Positions 32,108 to 42,300 of a DNA stretch of 63,479 nt are shown here, one piece after another. The position numbers and the translations under genes were made by a program. Under the pieces are notes generated by a model, which saw only the letters and a program-made list of their open reading frames with translations, ran no database searches and was not told the DNA's origin. Numbering within the stretch: position 1 is the stretch's first letter; each line of letters opens with the position of its first letter. The stretch is taken from NCBI GenBank assembly GCA_016794625.1, contig JAEUGY010000064.1:1-63479 (forward strand), in the 5' to 3' direction. The DNA is from Opitutaceae bacterium. GTDB taxonomy: Bacteria > Verrucomicrobiota > Verrucomicrobiia > Opitutales > Opitutaceae.

Positions 32108-35100
32108 ATGAATCCGACCACGTCTCGACCCCCGGCCCGCCCGGCTGCGCCCTTGTTTCTCCTTTCCCTCGGCCTTTCGGGGCTGGCCCTGGCGCAATCC
32201 ACGACTCCTCCCGCCGCACCTCCTCCCGCCGCGGCGGTGCAGACCGAGACGCCCTTGAAACTGGAGGCATTCACCGTGACCGGATCCAACATTCGGCGTC
32301 TTGATCAGGAAAAGGTCCTGCCGGTGACCGTGATCGGCCGGGAAGCGATGGAGGCGCGCGACGCCATGACGCCGGTGCAGTTGCTCACCGCGCTGCCCCA
32401 GGTGGTCAGTGTGCCGATCAACGAGTCAAACGGCACCGGAGCAATCGCCCGGGGCGACGTCGCGGCCATCAGTCTCCGCGGCTTGAGCTCGGGCAACACG
32501 CTGGTGCTGCTCAATGGTCGCCGGCTCGCGAATCACCCGATCACGCAGAATGAAAGCGCCGTGCTCACCAGCTCGGTCAATGTCAACCAGCTGCCCAACC
32601 GCGGCGTCAGCCGGGTCGAATTTCTGCGCGACGGCGCGTCGGCCGTCTATGGCTCCGACGCGATCGCCGGCGTGGTCAACTACCTCATGGACTCCGAATT
32701 CCGCGGGGTCGAGTTCAGCAGCCAGATTGGCCGGCCCGAGGAGGGCGGCGCGGAGTATGGACGTGTGACCATGACCCTCGGCACCGACTTCGCCGGCGGG
32801 CGTGCCCGGCTCCTTTCCGTCCTCGACGGATATGCACGCAAGGAGCTCTACCTCTCGGACCGCGATGTATCCAAGGATGCGGACAAGTCGGCGCGCGCCC
32901 CGGCGCCGTTCAACGTCACGACCTCGCCCTTCTTCGACCGCAACGCCTCCGGCCCCTACGCCAGCTTTCGCGTTGGCAGTGCCACCGCCACGCGCTACCT
33001 CGTGCCGACGGCTCCAGGGGCGGTCGGATTCACGACGGCGACGCCGGCCCGGACGGGGATCACCGCCGACTACTACTACAACATCAACAGCGACCAGATG
33101 AATCTGCCCAAGACGGAGCGGATCAACTGGTTCAACCGACTCGAGGTCGACCTGACCGACCGGCTGACCGCGTTTGGCGAATTCTCCTACTACGACTCGT
33201 TCACCGACTTCCGCCGTTCGCCGCTGCCCTACAGCAGCGGGGCCGATCTGCCGCTCATCCTCGGACTGGACAATCCCTACAATCCCTTTGGCTCCCGGTT
33301 CTATCACGCCACCGGCGCGCCGAACGCCGACGGCACTCCCCGGGTGACCGGCGCGCCGCAAACCACGCGCATCATGAGTTTCCGGGTGATGGACATGGGG
33401 CAGGAGCGGGTCGAGATCGACACCGACATCTTTCGTGTGCTGGGCGGCATTCGCGGGCGGCTCGGCGGCACCTGGACGTGGGAAGCGGCCGCGTTTTACA
33501 CCCGCGCCCGGACTGTGGACGAGGTGCAAAACGCGCTGCGCGAAAGCACGATGCTCGCCTCGGCGTTGAAGTCCGACTCCAGCGCGTTCAATCCCTTCGG
33601 ATACACGTTCCGCGTGGTGAACGGAGCGGTGGTGCCGGACCAGGCCTACAAGAACCCGGTCTCCGTGATGGCCCCGATCTATGATCGGCTGCCCAATGTG
33701 GGGGAGAGCTCAATCACGAGCCTCGACCTGCGCACCTCGGGTGAGGTGATCGAATTGTGGAGCGGACCGCTCTCCCTGGCTGTCGGGGCCGAGTACCGCG
33801 AGGAGGAACTGTCCCATACCCGTCCCCCGTTTGCGGGCCTCAATCCGGCCAGTTCGGGGCTCGATCCGACCAACAACGATTTTATCCAGGCTTCCGCCAC
33901 CGCCAACATCGTGGGCGGGCGCACGGTGACCAGCGCCTACGCCGAGACCGTGATCCCGCTCGTGTCCGACAAGCATGAACTGCCGCTGGCCCGTTCGCTG
34001 GAAGCGACGGCCTCGGTGCGTTTTGAGAGCTATGACGACTTTGGCGAGACGACCAAGCCGAAGTTCGGCTTGAACTGGAAACCCATGCCCTGGCTGATGG
34101 TGCGCGCCTCCTACAACGAGGGTTTTCGCGCCCCGAATCTGGCCGTGCTCAATCAGCGGGAGCGCACCTTTGTGCAGGCCTACGCGGATACCTTTCGGGT
34201 TCCCATCACGTCACTGGCTTCCGATGGCACGGTCAACCGGACCTACACCACGGCCGGCAACTCCGCCCTGGAGCCCGAGTTCAGCAAGGGCCAGAGCGTC
34301 GGCGTGGTGGTCGATGTCCCCTGGGTCAAGGGGCTCTCCTTCACGGTCGACGTCTGGGAGATCAAGCAGCGCAACCTGATTGATGCGGATACCACCGCGC
34401 AGGTCGTCTCCAACGACTACCAGCTGCTGCGCGCCTTCACCCAGAAGCAACTGGCCTCTGGCGTGGCCATCGGCGCTATCAACACCGGAAGTGGCACCGC
34501 GAACTACGCGGGAGACCCCCGCATCACGCGAGCCGCGGTGCCGGCGGCCGATCTGGCAGCCTTCACCGCCTACAACGCGAGCCGTCCGGCGGCGGACCAG
34601 ATCGCTCCCTTCGGCCCGCTGACCTCCCTGCGTACCGCGTTCAGCAACAGTTCCGAGGCCTTTGTTTCGGGGACCGACGTGGCCGTCACGTACCGTCTTC
34701 CCGAGTTGCCCGTGGGTCGCTTCAGTCTCGGCACGGAATGGGCCTACCTGGAGGAATCGTACTCTACGTTGCCCGCGAGCACGGTGCGGGACGTGCGGAT
34801 CAATCAGAACGGAGCCGCCCGCTGGCGCGGCAATGCCCATGTGTCCTGGCGTCGCGCCGACTGGACCGCCGGCCTCAGCGCCTATTATGTCGGTGCCTTT
34901 GCCGATACGGGAGCCTCGACGACCCAGGCCGTGTACGAGTCCCTCGGCCAGCCGTCCTACATCATGGTGGCGGAGGACCAGGGCGTGATGAACTACTGGT
35001 ACCGCGTGGAGGAGTCGCTCAGCTTCAACGCATTTGTTTCCAAACGGTTTGGTCCCGACGCCGGCAAGTGGTGGCGCAACACCAGCGTGCGGCTGGGCGT

Positions 35101-35221
35101 GACCAATCTGACGGCCGAGGAGCCTCCGCTCAGCGCCGATCCCTCCGGGTACCAGGCGTCCGTTTACAACTACCTGGCGGTCGGCCGCACCTGGACGCTC
35201 GAGGTCACCCGACGGTTCTAG
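32108..35221 (+). CDS. TonB-dependent outer-membrane receptor of the M20/AbgT operon
   Basis: A 1037-residue receptor. The signal peptide ends near GLALAQ, followed by a Pro/Ala linker and the plug (FTVTGSNIRRLD, QLLTALPQVV, ISLRGLSSGNTLVLLNGRR, RVEFLRDGASAVYGSDAIAGVVNY). A large barrel ends WTLEVTRRF with the terminal Phe. AGGA about 15 nt before the ATG at 32108 is a weak ribosome site. It heads a plus-strand group of four genes (60-nt, 7-nt and -4-nt spacing), and its import substrate is probably the one processed by them. It is divergent from the CARF-type regulator across the candidate operator. Confidence 0.95.
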   Translation: MNPTTSRPPARPAAPLFLLSLGLSGLALAQSTTPPAAPPPAAAVQTETPLKLEAFTVTGSNIRRLDQEKVLPVTVIGREAMEARDAMTPVQLLTALPQVVSVPINESNGTGAIARGDVAAISLRGLSSGNTLVLLNGRRLANHPITQNESAVLTSSVNVNQLPNRGVSRVEFLRDGASAVYGSDAIAGVVNYLMDSEFRGVEFSSQIGRPEEGGAEYGRVTMTLGTDFAGGRARLLSVLDGYARKELYLSDRDVSKDADKSARAPAPFNVTTSPFFDRNASGPYASFRVGSATATRYLVPTAPGAVGFTTATPARTGITADYYYNINSDQMNLPKTERINWFNRLEVDLTDRLTAFGEFSYYDSFTDFRRSPLPYSSGADLPLILGLDNPYNPFGSRFYHATGAPNADGTPRVTGAPQTTRIMSFRVMDMGQERVEIDTDIFRVLGGIRGRLGGTWTWEAAAFYTRARTVDEVQNALRESTMLASALKSDSSAFNPFGYTFRVVNGAVVPDQAYKNPVSVMAPIYDRLPNVGESSITSLDLRTSGEVIELWSGPLSLAVGAEYREEELSHTRPPFAGLNPASSGLDPTNNDFIQASATANIVGGRTVTSAYAETVIPLVSDKHELPLARSLEATASVRFESYDDFGETTKPKFGLNWKPMPWLMVRASYNEGFRAPNLAVLNQRERTFVQAYADTFRVPITSLASDGTVNRTYTTAGNSALEPEFSKGQSVGVVVDVPWVKGLSFTVDVWEIKQRNLIDADTTAQVVSNDYQLLRAFTQKQLASGVAIGAINTGSGTANYAGDPRITRAAVPAADLAAFTAYNASRPAADQIAPFGPLTSLRTAFSNSSEAFVSGTDVAVTYRLPELPVGRFSLGTEWAYLEESYSTLPASTVRDVRINQNGAARWRGNAHVSWRRADWTAGLSAYYVGAFADTGASTTQAVYESLGQPSYIMVAEDQGVMNYWYRVEESLSFNAFVSKRFGPDAGKWWRNTSVRLGVTNLTAEEPPLSADPSGYQASVYNYLAVGRTWTLEVTRRF

Positions 35222-35281
35222 TCCGGGGGGCTCGTCGCGATGCCTTGCCAAAACCGCCCGCTCGTCTGTCCTGCTTCCTTG

Positions 35282-36727
35282 ATGAACTTCCTCCGACTCG
35301 CCTGTTCCTTGTCCGCGCTGGTGCTGGCTGGCGCCACCCTGCGGGCCCAGACGTCGAAAAACGACGTGCTGGCCCGGATCGACCGCAGCCAGGCCACCTA
35401 CACCGAACTGATGATGAAAATCTGGGAGTATGCGGAGGTCGGATTCCAGGAACACAAGAGCACGGCCGCACTCCAGGATCAGCTCAAGCGGGAGGGGTTC
35501 ACGGTGCAGTCCAATGTGGCGGGCATGCCCACGGCCTTTGTCGCCAGCTACGGAAGCGGCCAGCCGGTGATCGCTCTCCTGGCGGAGTATGATGCCTTGC
35601 CCGGTTTGTCCCAGCAGGGCACGCCGGAAAAGAAGGAGCGTCCCGGCACCACCGCTGCGCATGCCTGTGGTCACCATGCCTTCGGTGCGGGTTCGGTCGA
35701 GGCGGCGGTGGCGGTGAAGGATTGGCTGAAGGCCGGGGGGCGCTCGGGCACCTTGCGCGTGTACGGGTGTCCCGCCGAAGAGGGTGGTTCGGGCAAGGTG
35801 TACCTGGTCCGGGCTGGTTTGTTCAAGGACGTCGATGTCGCGCTGCATTGGCACGCCGGAGATCGCAACGGGGTGACGACGGGTCCGACCAAGGCGAACA
35901 TCTCGGTCAAATTCCGTTTCCGGGGCGCCGCCGCCCACGCGTCGGCCTCTCCGCATCGGGGCCGCTCGGCGCTCGATGGCGTCGAGGCGATGAACCATAT
36001 GGTGAACATGATGCGGGAGCACATCCTGCAGGACACACGCATCCATTATGTGATTACCAAAGGCGGCGAGGCGCCCAACGTGGTGCCGGCGTTCGCCGAG
36101 GTCTATTATTATGTGCGCCATCGTGATCGCGAAGTGGTGCGGGAGGTCTTCGAGCGGGTCTGCCAGGCCGCCAAAGGGGCCGCCCTCGGCACGGGCACAA
36201 CGGCCGAGTGGGAAATCATCGGGGGCGTGCACGATCTGCTGCCCAACGAAACCCTGGCCCGCCTCACCCACGCCAATCTGGAGCAGGTGGGTGGCGTGAC
36301 CTATGACGACGCCGACCGGGCGTTCGCCAGCGCGCTCGGCCGCAATCTGCCCGGCGGCCGGCCGGCGGCGCTGGAGCTGGCGCAACAGATTTCGCCGCTC
36401 CGGATCGACCCGCTGGCGGATGGCGGCGGATCCACCGATGTCGGTGACGTCAGCTATGCCGTTCCCACGGTCGGAGTGCACACCGCCACCTGGGTCCCGG
36501 GCACGCCCTCCCACAGCTGGCAGGCCGCGGCCTGCGGGGCGACGGCGATCTGCGCCAAAGGCCGGGTCGTGGCGGCCAAGGCGCTGGCGCTGACCGCCAT
36601 GGATTTGTTCACGCAACCGGCCACCGTGGCGGCCGCCCGGGCGGAGATTCAAAAACGCCGCGGCGAAGCCTTCGTCTACGCGCCACTGCTCGGCGACCGC
36701 GCTCCGGCGCTCGACTATCGCAACTAG
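35282..36727 (+). CDS. Exported M20-family amidohydrolase (AbgB/aminoacylase-like)
   Basis: A 481-residue protein. The ATG at 35282 opens a signal peptide (MNFLRLACSLSALVLAGATLRAQ); an earlier ATG at 35240 adds 14 residues and is less likely. The M20 metallopeptidase core is seen as LLAEYDALPG, AHACGHHAFGAGS (metal-binding Cys-Gly-His-His), GCPAEEGGSGK (catalytic Glu-Glu), ALHWHAGD, the dimerisation segment AAAHASASPHRGRSALDG, and the late HSW motif TPSHSW. It resembles p-aminobenzoyl-glutamate hydrolase subunit B and aminoacylases, but unlike AbgB it is exported. FGase follows after 7 nt. Cleavage of an N-acyl amino acid in the periplasm is the likely job; the substrate is unproven. Confidence 0.9.
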   Translation: MNFLRLACSLSALVLAGATLRAQTSKNDVLARIDRSQATYTELMMKIWEYAEVGFQEHKSTAALQDQLKREGFTVQSNVAGMPTAFVASYGSGQPVIALLAEYDALPGLSQQGTPEKKERPGTTAAHACGHHAFGAGSVEAAVAVKDWLKAGGRSGTLRVYGCPAEEGGSGKVYLVRAGLFKDVDVALHWHAGDRNGVTTGPTKANISVKFRFRGAAAHASASPHRGRSALDGVEAMNHMVNMMREHILQDTRIHYVITKGGEAPNVVPAFAEVYYYVRHRDREVVREVFERVCQAAKGAALGTGTTAEWEIIGGVHDLLPNETLARLTHANLEQVGGVTYDDADRAFASALGRNLPGGRPAALELAQQISPLRIDPLADGGGSTDVGDVSYAVPTVGVHTATWVPGTPSHSWQAAACGATAICAKGRVVAAKALALTAMDLFTQPATVAAARAEIQKRRGEAFVYAPLLGDRAPALDYRN

Positions 36728-36734
36728 GCCGAGC

Positions 36735-37598
36735 ATGCCGTTGGTCCCACCGCCCTTCACGCTGCAACTTCCGACCACCGGGGAGAGTCCGGTGGTCTTC
36801 GACTCTCCACATAGCGGGATGGACTGGCCGGCGGACTTTGCGCCCACCGCCTCCCGTGAAGCCATCCTCACGACGTGGGATGCCTTTGTCGACGAGCTCT
36901 GGGCGGACGCCCCGCAGTTTGGCGCCTCGCTGCTGTCGGCCCGGTTTCCGCGGGCCTATGTCGATGTGAACCGGTCCCGCGACGACATCGACCCCTCCCT
37001 GTTGGACGCGCCCTGGCCGTCTCCCTTGGTCACCACCGACTATTCCCGCCGCGGCATGGGATTGATCCGGCGGCTGGCCCTGCCGGGGGTGGCGATGTAT
37101 TCCCGCCGGCTCAGCGTTCGGGAGGTGGGCGAACGGCTCGCTCGCTGTTACGATCCCTACCGGAACGCCCTCGAGTCGCGACTGAACCACCTGCGTGGTG
37201 CCTTCGGCGCGGTGTGGCATGTCAACTGCCACTCGATGAAGTCGCGGGGCAATGACATGAATCTCGATGCCGGTGCGGTGCGTCCGGACATTGTGGTCAG
37301 CGATCGGCGTGGCACGACGGCGGACCCCGCCTTCACCGCGTGGACGGCCGGCTGGTTCGCGGATCGGGGGTTCAGGGTCAAGATCAACGACCCCTACCTG
37401 GGCGGACATCTCATTGTCACCCATGGCCGCCCGGCGGAGGCCCGGCACAGCCTGCAAATCGAAATCAATCGCGCGCTTTACCTCGACGAGCCGAGCTTCG
37501 CGCGAAACGAGGGGTTCGCCGCGCTCCGCCGCACCCTGGCGGAGTTTTCGTCGCGGCTTTGTGAGTACGCCCGGGATCGGGTGGAGGCCAGGGCGTGA
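36735..37598 (+). CDS. N-formylglutamate amidohydrolase-family enzyme
   Basis: A 287-residue cytoplasmic protein of the FGase family. Matching segments are VVFDSPHSGMDWP, YVDVNRSRDDID, VWHVNCHSMKS, RPDIVVSDRRGT, RVKINDPYLGGHLIV and HSLQIEINRALYLDE. These zinc enzymes hydrolyse N-formyl-L-glutamate or related N-acyl amino acids. No histidine-utilisation genes are adjacent, so a role in the histidine pathway is not supported here. The preceding gene encodes an M20 amidohydrolase and the following one an AbgT transporter overlapping by 4 nt, so it may process an imported N-acylated glutamate or a product of it. Confidence 0.9.
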   Translation: MPLVPPPFTLQLPTTGESPVVFDSPHSGMDWPADFAPTASREAILTTWDAFVDELWADAPQFGASLLSARFPRAYVDVNRSRDDIDPSLLDAPWPSPLVTTDYSRRGMGLIRRLALPGVAMYSRRLSVREVGERLARCYDPYRNALESRLNHLRGAFGAVWHVNCHSMKSRGNDMNLDAGAVRPDIVVSDRRGTTADPAFTAWTAGWFADRGFRVKINDPYLGGHLIVTHGRPAEARHSLQIEINRALYLDEPSFARNEGFAALRRTLAEFSSRLCEYARDRVEARA

Positions 37599-39115
37599 CC
37601 CCGGCGGTGCGAGACTCCCGGTTTCAGCGGTTCCTCAACGGCGTGGAGGTGCTGGGCAACGCGCTGCCGCACCCCGCCACGCTCTTTCTGCTGCTGTGTG
37701 GGGTGGTGATCGGGGTGTCCGGAGTTTGTCACTGGGCCGGAGTCGAGGTGTTGCATCCGGTCAAGGGCACCCCCGTTCAGGTGGTGAATCTGCTGTCCGT
37801 CGAGGGACTGAACCGGATCATCCTCGGTCTGCTGCCGAATTTCATCGGGTTCGCGCCGCTCGGTTCGGTGCTGGTGTGCGTGCTCGGTCTGTCCGTGGCG
37901 GAGCACAGTGGATTGCTGGCGGCGGTCATGCGTCGCATTGTGCAGGCCACCCCTGCGCGGTTGCTCACGCTCGTGGTGGTGTTCTGCGGCACGATGTCGC
38001 ACACCGCGGGGGATGTGGGTTATGTGCTGCTCCTTCCGCTCAGTGCGGCGCTTTTCCATTCGGCCGGGCGCCATCCCCTGGCGGGACTGGCGGCGGCGTT
38101 CAGTGGTGTTTCGGGCGGCTTTGCAGCGAACCTGCTGCTGTCGCCCACGGACCTCATCCTCGCCGGCCTGACGCAGGAGGCGGCGCGGCTGCTGCAGTCG
38201 GACTACACGGTGACGGCCATGGCGAACTACTTTTTCCTTGGCTCTTCGGTTTTCCTTGTGACCGTCGTGGGCACGCTCGTGACCGAGCGCGTGGTGATTC
38301 CCCGACTCGGGGCCTACGACGGAGCGGTGCAACCCGAGCCGGTGGTCGGATTGACGGACGCCGAACGTCGCGGACTCCGTTGGGCCGGTTGGACGCTGGC
38401 GATGCTGGTGGCGCTGGTGCTGGTGGGATTGGTGCCGGAGAACGGCGTGCTGCAGGATCCGGCCCAGCCGGGCTTTTTGAAGTCCACGTTTGTACGCGGA
38501 TTGGTCTTCTTCGTTTTTCTCTTCGGCGCACTGCCCGGACTCGCTTACGGGCTCGGTGCCCGTACGATTCGCAGCGATACGGACGTGTACCGGGGCATGC
38601 AAAAGACCCTGGAGTTGATGGCGGGTTATCTCGTGGTGGTCTTTTTCATCGCCCAGTTCATTTCACTGTTCGGCTGGACCAACCTCGGGGTGATCTTGGC
38701 GGTGAAAGGGGCGGCGTTGCTGAAGAGCCTCGATCTGGGAGTGGTGCCGCTGGTCCTCGGGGTGGTGCTGCTGACCTGTTCCATCGATCTGATGGTGGGT
38801 TCGGCCTCGGCGAAGTGGGCGCTGCTGGCGCCGGTGTTTGTGCCCCTGTTCATGCTGCTCGGCTACACTCCGGAGCTGACCCAGGCGGCGTATCGCGTGG
38901 GCGACAGCATCACGAACATCATCACCCCGCTTTCCTCGAACTTCCCGCTGGTGCTGATGTTCCTGCAGCGTTACGCGCCCAAAGCCGGCATCGGCACGCT
39001 CACTGCGATGATGCTGCCCTTCTCCCTGGCGAATCTGGTGGCTTGGACGTTATTCCTCGTCCTCTGGATCCTCCTGGGCTGGCCCCTCGGACCGGGCGCG
39101 CCGCTGTACCTGTAG
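37595..39115 (+). CDS. AbgT-family p-aminobenzoyl-glutamate transporter
   Basis: A 506-residue inner-membrane protein of the AbgT family, starting with GTG inside the FGase stop (4-nt overlap). Family marks are the N-terminal VLGNALPHPATLFLLL, LPNFIGFAPLGSVL, FCGTMSHTAGDVGYV, SGGFAANLLLSPTDLILAGLT and the C-terminal SASAKWALLAPVFVPLF and ITPLSSNFPLVL. AbgT of E. coli takes up p-aminobenzoyl-glutamate; the relatives MtrF and YdaH have been proposed to export p-aminobenzoate and sulfonamides, so direction is open. Here it ends an operon of outer-membrane receptor, exported amidohydrolase and FGase. Confidence 0.93.
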   Translation: MTPAVRDSRFQRFLNGVEVLGNALPHPATLFLLLCGVVIGVSGVCHWAGVEVLHPVKGTPVQVVNLLSVEGLNRIILGLLPNFIGFAPLGSVLVCVLGLSVAEHSGLLAAVMRRIVQATPARLLTLVVVFCGTMSHTAGDVGYVLLLPLSAALFHSAGRHPLAGLAAAFSGVSGGFAANLLLSPTDLILAGLTQEAARLLQSDYTVTAMANYFFLGSSVFLVTVVGTLVTERVVIPRLGAYDGAVQPEPVVGLTDAERRGLRWAGWTLAMLVALVLVGLVPENGVLQDPAQPGFLKSTFVRGLVFFVFLFGALPGLAYGLGARTIRSDTDVYRGMQKTLELMAGYLVVVFFIAQFISLFGWTNLGVILAVKGAALLKSLDLGVVPLVLGVVLLTCSIDLMVGSASAKWALLAPVFVPLFMLLGYTPELTQAAYRVGDSITNIITPLSSNFPLVLMFLQRYAPKAGIGTLTAMMLPFSLANLVAWTLFLVLWILLGWPLGPGAPLYL

Positions 39116-39239
39116 AGCGGGGCGCGGGAGGCGCGGCGCTGCGCCTGCTGTCCGCACGTCATCACGGGTGGATGTCCGCGCGACGAGCGACGATGCAATG
39201 TTGTTCCACCCGGCGCCTTGGAGCCGGGGACGTTCCCGT

Positions 39240-39352
39240 GGCGCCGACGGAGCGGCGCCCTCCAAGGGTGTGCCCTTCGGGCGAGATTGGGGCGGGCATC
39301 TACCGTGGCATCCACCGGGCCGACTCTTGGAGGGCGCCGCTCCGTCGGCGCC
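39240..39352. terminator. Family A inverted pair between convergent genes
   Basis: A perfect 27-nt inverted repeat: 39240-39266 (starting GGCGCCGACGGAGCGG) is the reverse complement of 39326-39352, separated by 59 nt. It lies between the convergent abgT-like and RND genes and could act as a bidirectional terminator. It is made of the two arms of a family A element with the interior replaced. Confidence 0.5.
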
Positions 39353-39360
39353 GGTTGGGC

Positions 39361-42300
39361 TCAGTTGGCGTGGGCGGGGGTGTGCGTGGGGGCTGGTGCT
39401 GGCGCTTTGGAGGATGGACGCCGGTCGTGGGCGATCAGGGTGTAGAAGGCGGGAACAACGAAGAGTGTGAACAGCGTGCCGATCGACATGCCCGTGGCGA
39501 TGACCAGGCCGATGCTGAAGCGACTCTCGGCGCCCGCGCCCGTGGCGGACAGCAGCGGGAGCACCCCGAGTACCATGGCGGCGGTCGTCATCAGAATCGG
39601 ACGCAGACGGACCCCTGCGGCGTGTTCGACGGCTTCGCGGGCCGACATGCCTTGTTCCTCCTGAAGCTTGTTCGCGAACTCCACAATCAGGATGCCATGC
39701 TTGGTGATGAGTCCGACCAGCGTGATCAAACCGACCTGGGTGTAGATGTTCAGCGTGGCGAAGTTGAAGAACAGAAACACCATGGCCCCCGCGATGGAGA
39801 GCGGCACGGACATCATGATGATGAGCGGGTCGCGGAAGCTCTCGTACTGGGCGGCGAGCACGAGGAAAATGACGATGACGGCGAGCACAAACGTGCCCGT
39901 GAGCGAGCCGCTCTCCTGCACGAACTGACGCGACTCGCCGGCGTAATCGAGCGTGAAGCCTTGGGGAAACGAACGGCCCGCCTCGGCCCGCAGCCACTCG
40001 AGCGCCTGACCCTGGGACACACCCGGTGCGGGCAGGAACGAGAGGGTTGCCGCGTTCAGCTGCTGAAATCGACGCAGGTCGCGGGGCTGCACGCTTTCCG
40101 AGAGACGGGCGATGGTCGACAGCGGCACCAGCTTGCCCGTGCTCGTGGCGATGGTGTAACTCAGAATCTGGTCCGGATTGAGGCGGGATTGCCGGGTGAC
40201 CTGAGGGGTCACCTTGTAGGCGCGACCGTCGATGGCGAACCGATTGACGTATCCGCCGCCCAGCATCGACCCCAGGTCGGCGCCGAGCTGCTGCATGCTG
40301 ATGCCCAGCGCGGCCGCCTTTTCCCGGTCGACGATGATCTCCGTCTGCGGCTGGTCGAACTTCAGGTTGGTGTCCCCGTAAAGAAACTGCCCGCTTTGCA
40401 TTGCCTTCAACAACAAGTCGCCCGCCACCTCGCCGACGCGGGCGGGATTCTCGGTTGAACCCACGACCAGCTGCACCGGCAGCCCGCCGATCGAACCCGG
40501 CAGCGAAGGACGAAGAAACGCGGCGGACCGGGCGCCGGCCACCTGGCCGAGTTTGCCCTGCAGTTCGACCAGCAGTTCCTGCGCGCTCCGTTTGCGCTGA
40601 CTCCACGGCTTGAGCCGCCAGCCGACAAATGCCGAGTTGCTGGACCCGCCCCGGCCGGCGATCTGGAACGTCTCGGCGGTTTCGTTCGGGTAGGTCTTCT
40701 TGATCATCGCCACCACCTGGTCCGCGTAGAGCAGCGTCTGCTCCAGCGTGGCGTTGGGTGCGGCCTCGACCTGCATGAGGATGATGCCGGAGTCCTCGGC
40801 CGGAGCGAGTTCACTCTTGGAGAAGAGGAAGAAGGGAATGATCGCGAGGAAGACCACGCCCGCGACGAAGAAGACCGCCGGGCGGGTGTTCAGCGCCTGA
40901 TCGAGCAAGTATTCATAAGCCCGTTGCAAACGGCCGAAGGTGCGGTCGAGGAACGCCTCGAACCCGTGACGGTTCGGGTTGTGCCGCAGGATGCGCGAGC
41001 ACATCATCGGGGTGAGGGTGAGGGCGACGAAGCCGGAGATGATGACCGAGCCGGCGAGGGTGAAGGCGAATTCGCGGAAGAGCGCGCCCGTCAGCCCGGA
41101 TTGAAACCCCACCGGTGCGTAGACTGCCGCGAGGGTGATGGTCATGGCGATGACGGGCCCGACCAGTTCGTGCGCCCCCTTGATCGCCGCGTCGAAGGGG
41201 CTCAGACCCTCCTCGATGTGACGGTGGATGTTCTCCACCACCACGATGGCGTCGTCCACCACCAGTCCGATCGCGAGCACCATGGCGAGCAACGTCAGCA
41301 GGTTGATCGAGAATCCCAAGGCAAGCATCACGGCGGCGGCGCCGATCAAGGAAAGCGGGATGGCGACAATGGGGATGACCACCGAGCGGAAAGAACCGAG
41401 GAACAGATAGATGACGATGATCACGATGATCATGGCCTCGATCAGGGTGATCATGACCTCGCGGATCGAGTCGTTGATGAACTCCGTGAAGTCCGCCACC
41501 ACGTTGCCCTCCAGACCCTCGGGCAGCTGCGACTTGATTTCGGGCATGGCCTGGCGCACCCGGCCGATGACATCGATCGAGTTGGCCGTCGGCAGCACGA
41601 AGATGCCGACGAAGACGCCGGTTTCGCCGCTGAATTTCACGCTCGAATTGTAGTCCTCGGCGCCGAGCGACACATCCGCGATGTCCCGCAGCCGGACCTG
41701 GTCGCCATCGCGGTCGCGGATGACGATGTTGCGGAACTCCTCCACCGAGCGCAGATCGGTGCGGGCGGTCAGATTGATCGTGAGCATGCTGCCTTTGGTC
41801 TGTCCGACCGCGGAGAGGTAGTTGTTGGAGGCGAGCACGGCGCGGACCTGGGACGCGCTGAGGTTGAGGGCCGTCATGCGGTCGGGCTTCAGCCAGATGC
41901 GCATGGCGAACGTCCGCGCGCCGATGATTTCGGCCTTTTGCACCCCCTCGATCGTGGAAAGCTTGGGCTGGACGACGCGGGTCAGGTAGTCGGTGATCTG
42001 ATTGCCCTCGAGACTGCGGCTGTAGAAGCCGACGTAGGCGGAGGCGGTAGTTTCGCCGACCGAGACGTCGAAGACCGGATCTTCGGAGCCCGCGGGCAGC
42101 TCGCCCCGGACCCGGTTCACCTTGGCGGTGATCTGGGTCAGGGCGTCGTTCGGGTCGTAGTTCAGGCGCAGACGCGCGGTGATCGTGGCGGAGTTCTGCC
42201 GGCTGATCGATTCGACATAGTCAATGCCGTCGGCCGACGCGATTTCCCGCTCCAGCGGTGTGGTGACGAAGCCACGGACCAAGTCGGCGCTGGCGCCCGG

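Noticed and set aside
37267..40458. A 1063-codon frame overlapping FGase, AbgT and RND genes
   Set aside because: It overlaps three well-supported genes and shows no family motif; GC-rich DNA often keeps shadow frames open.
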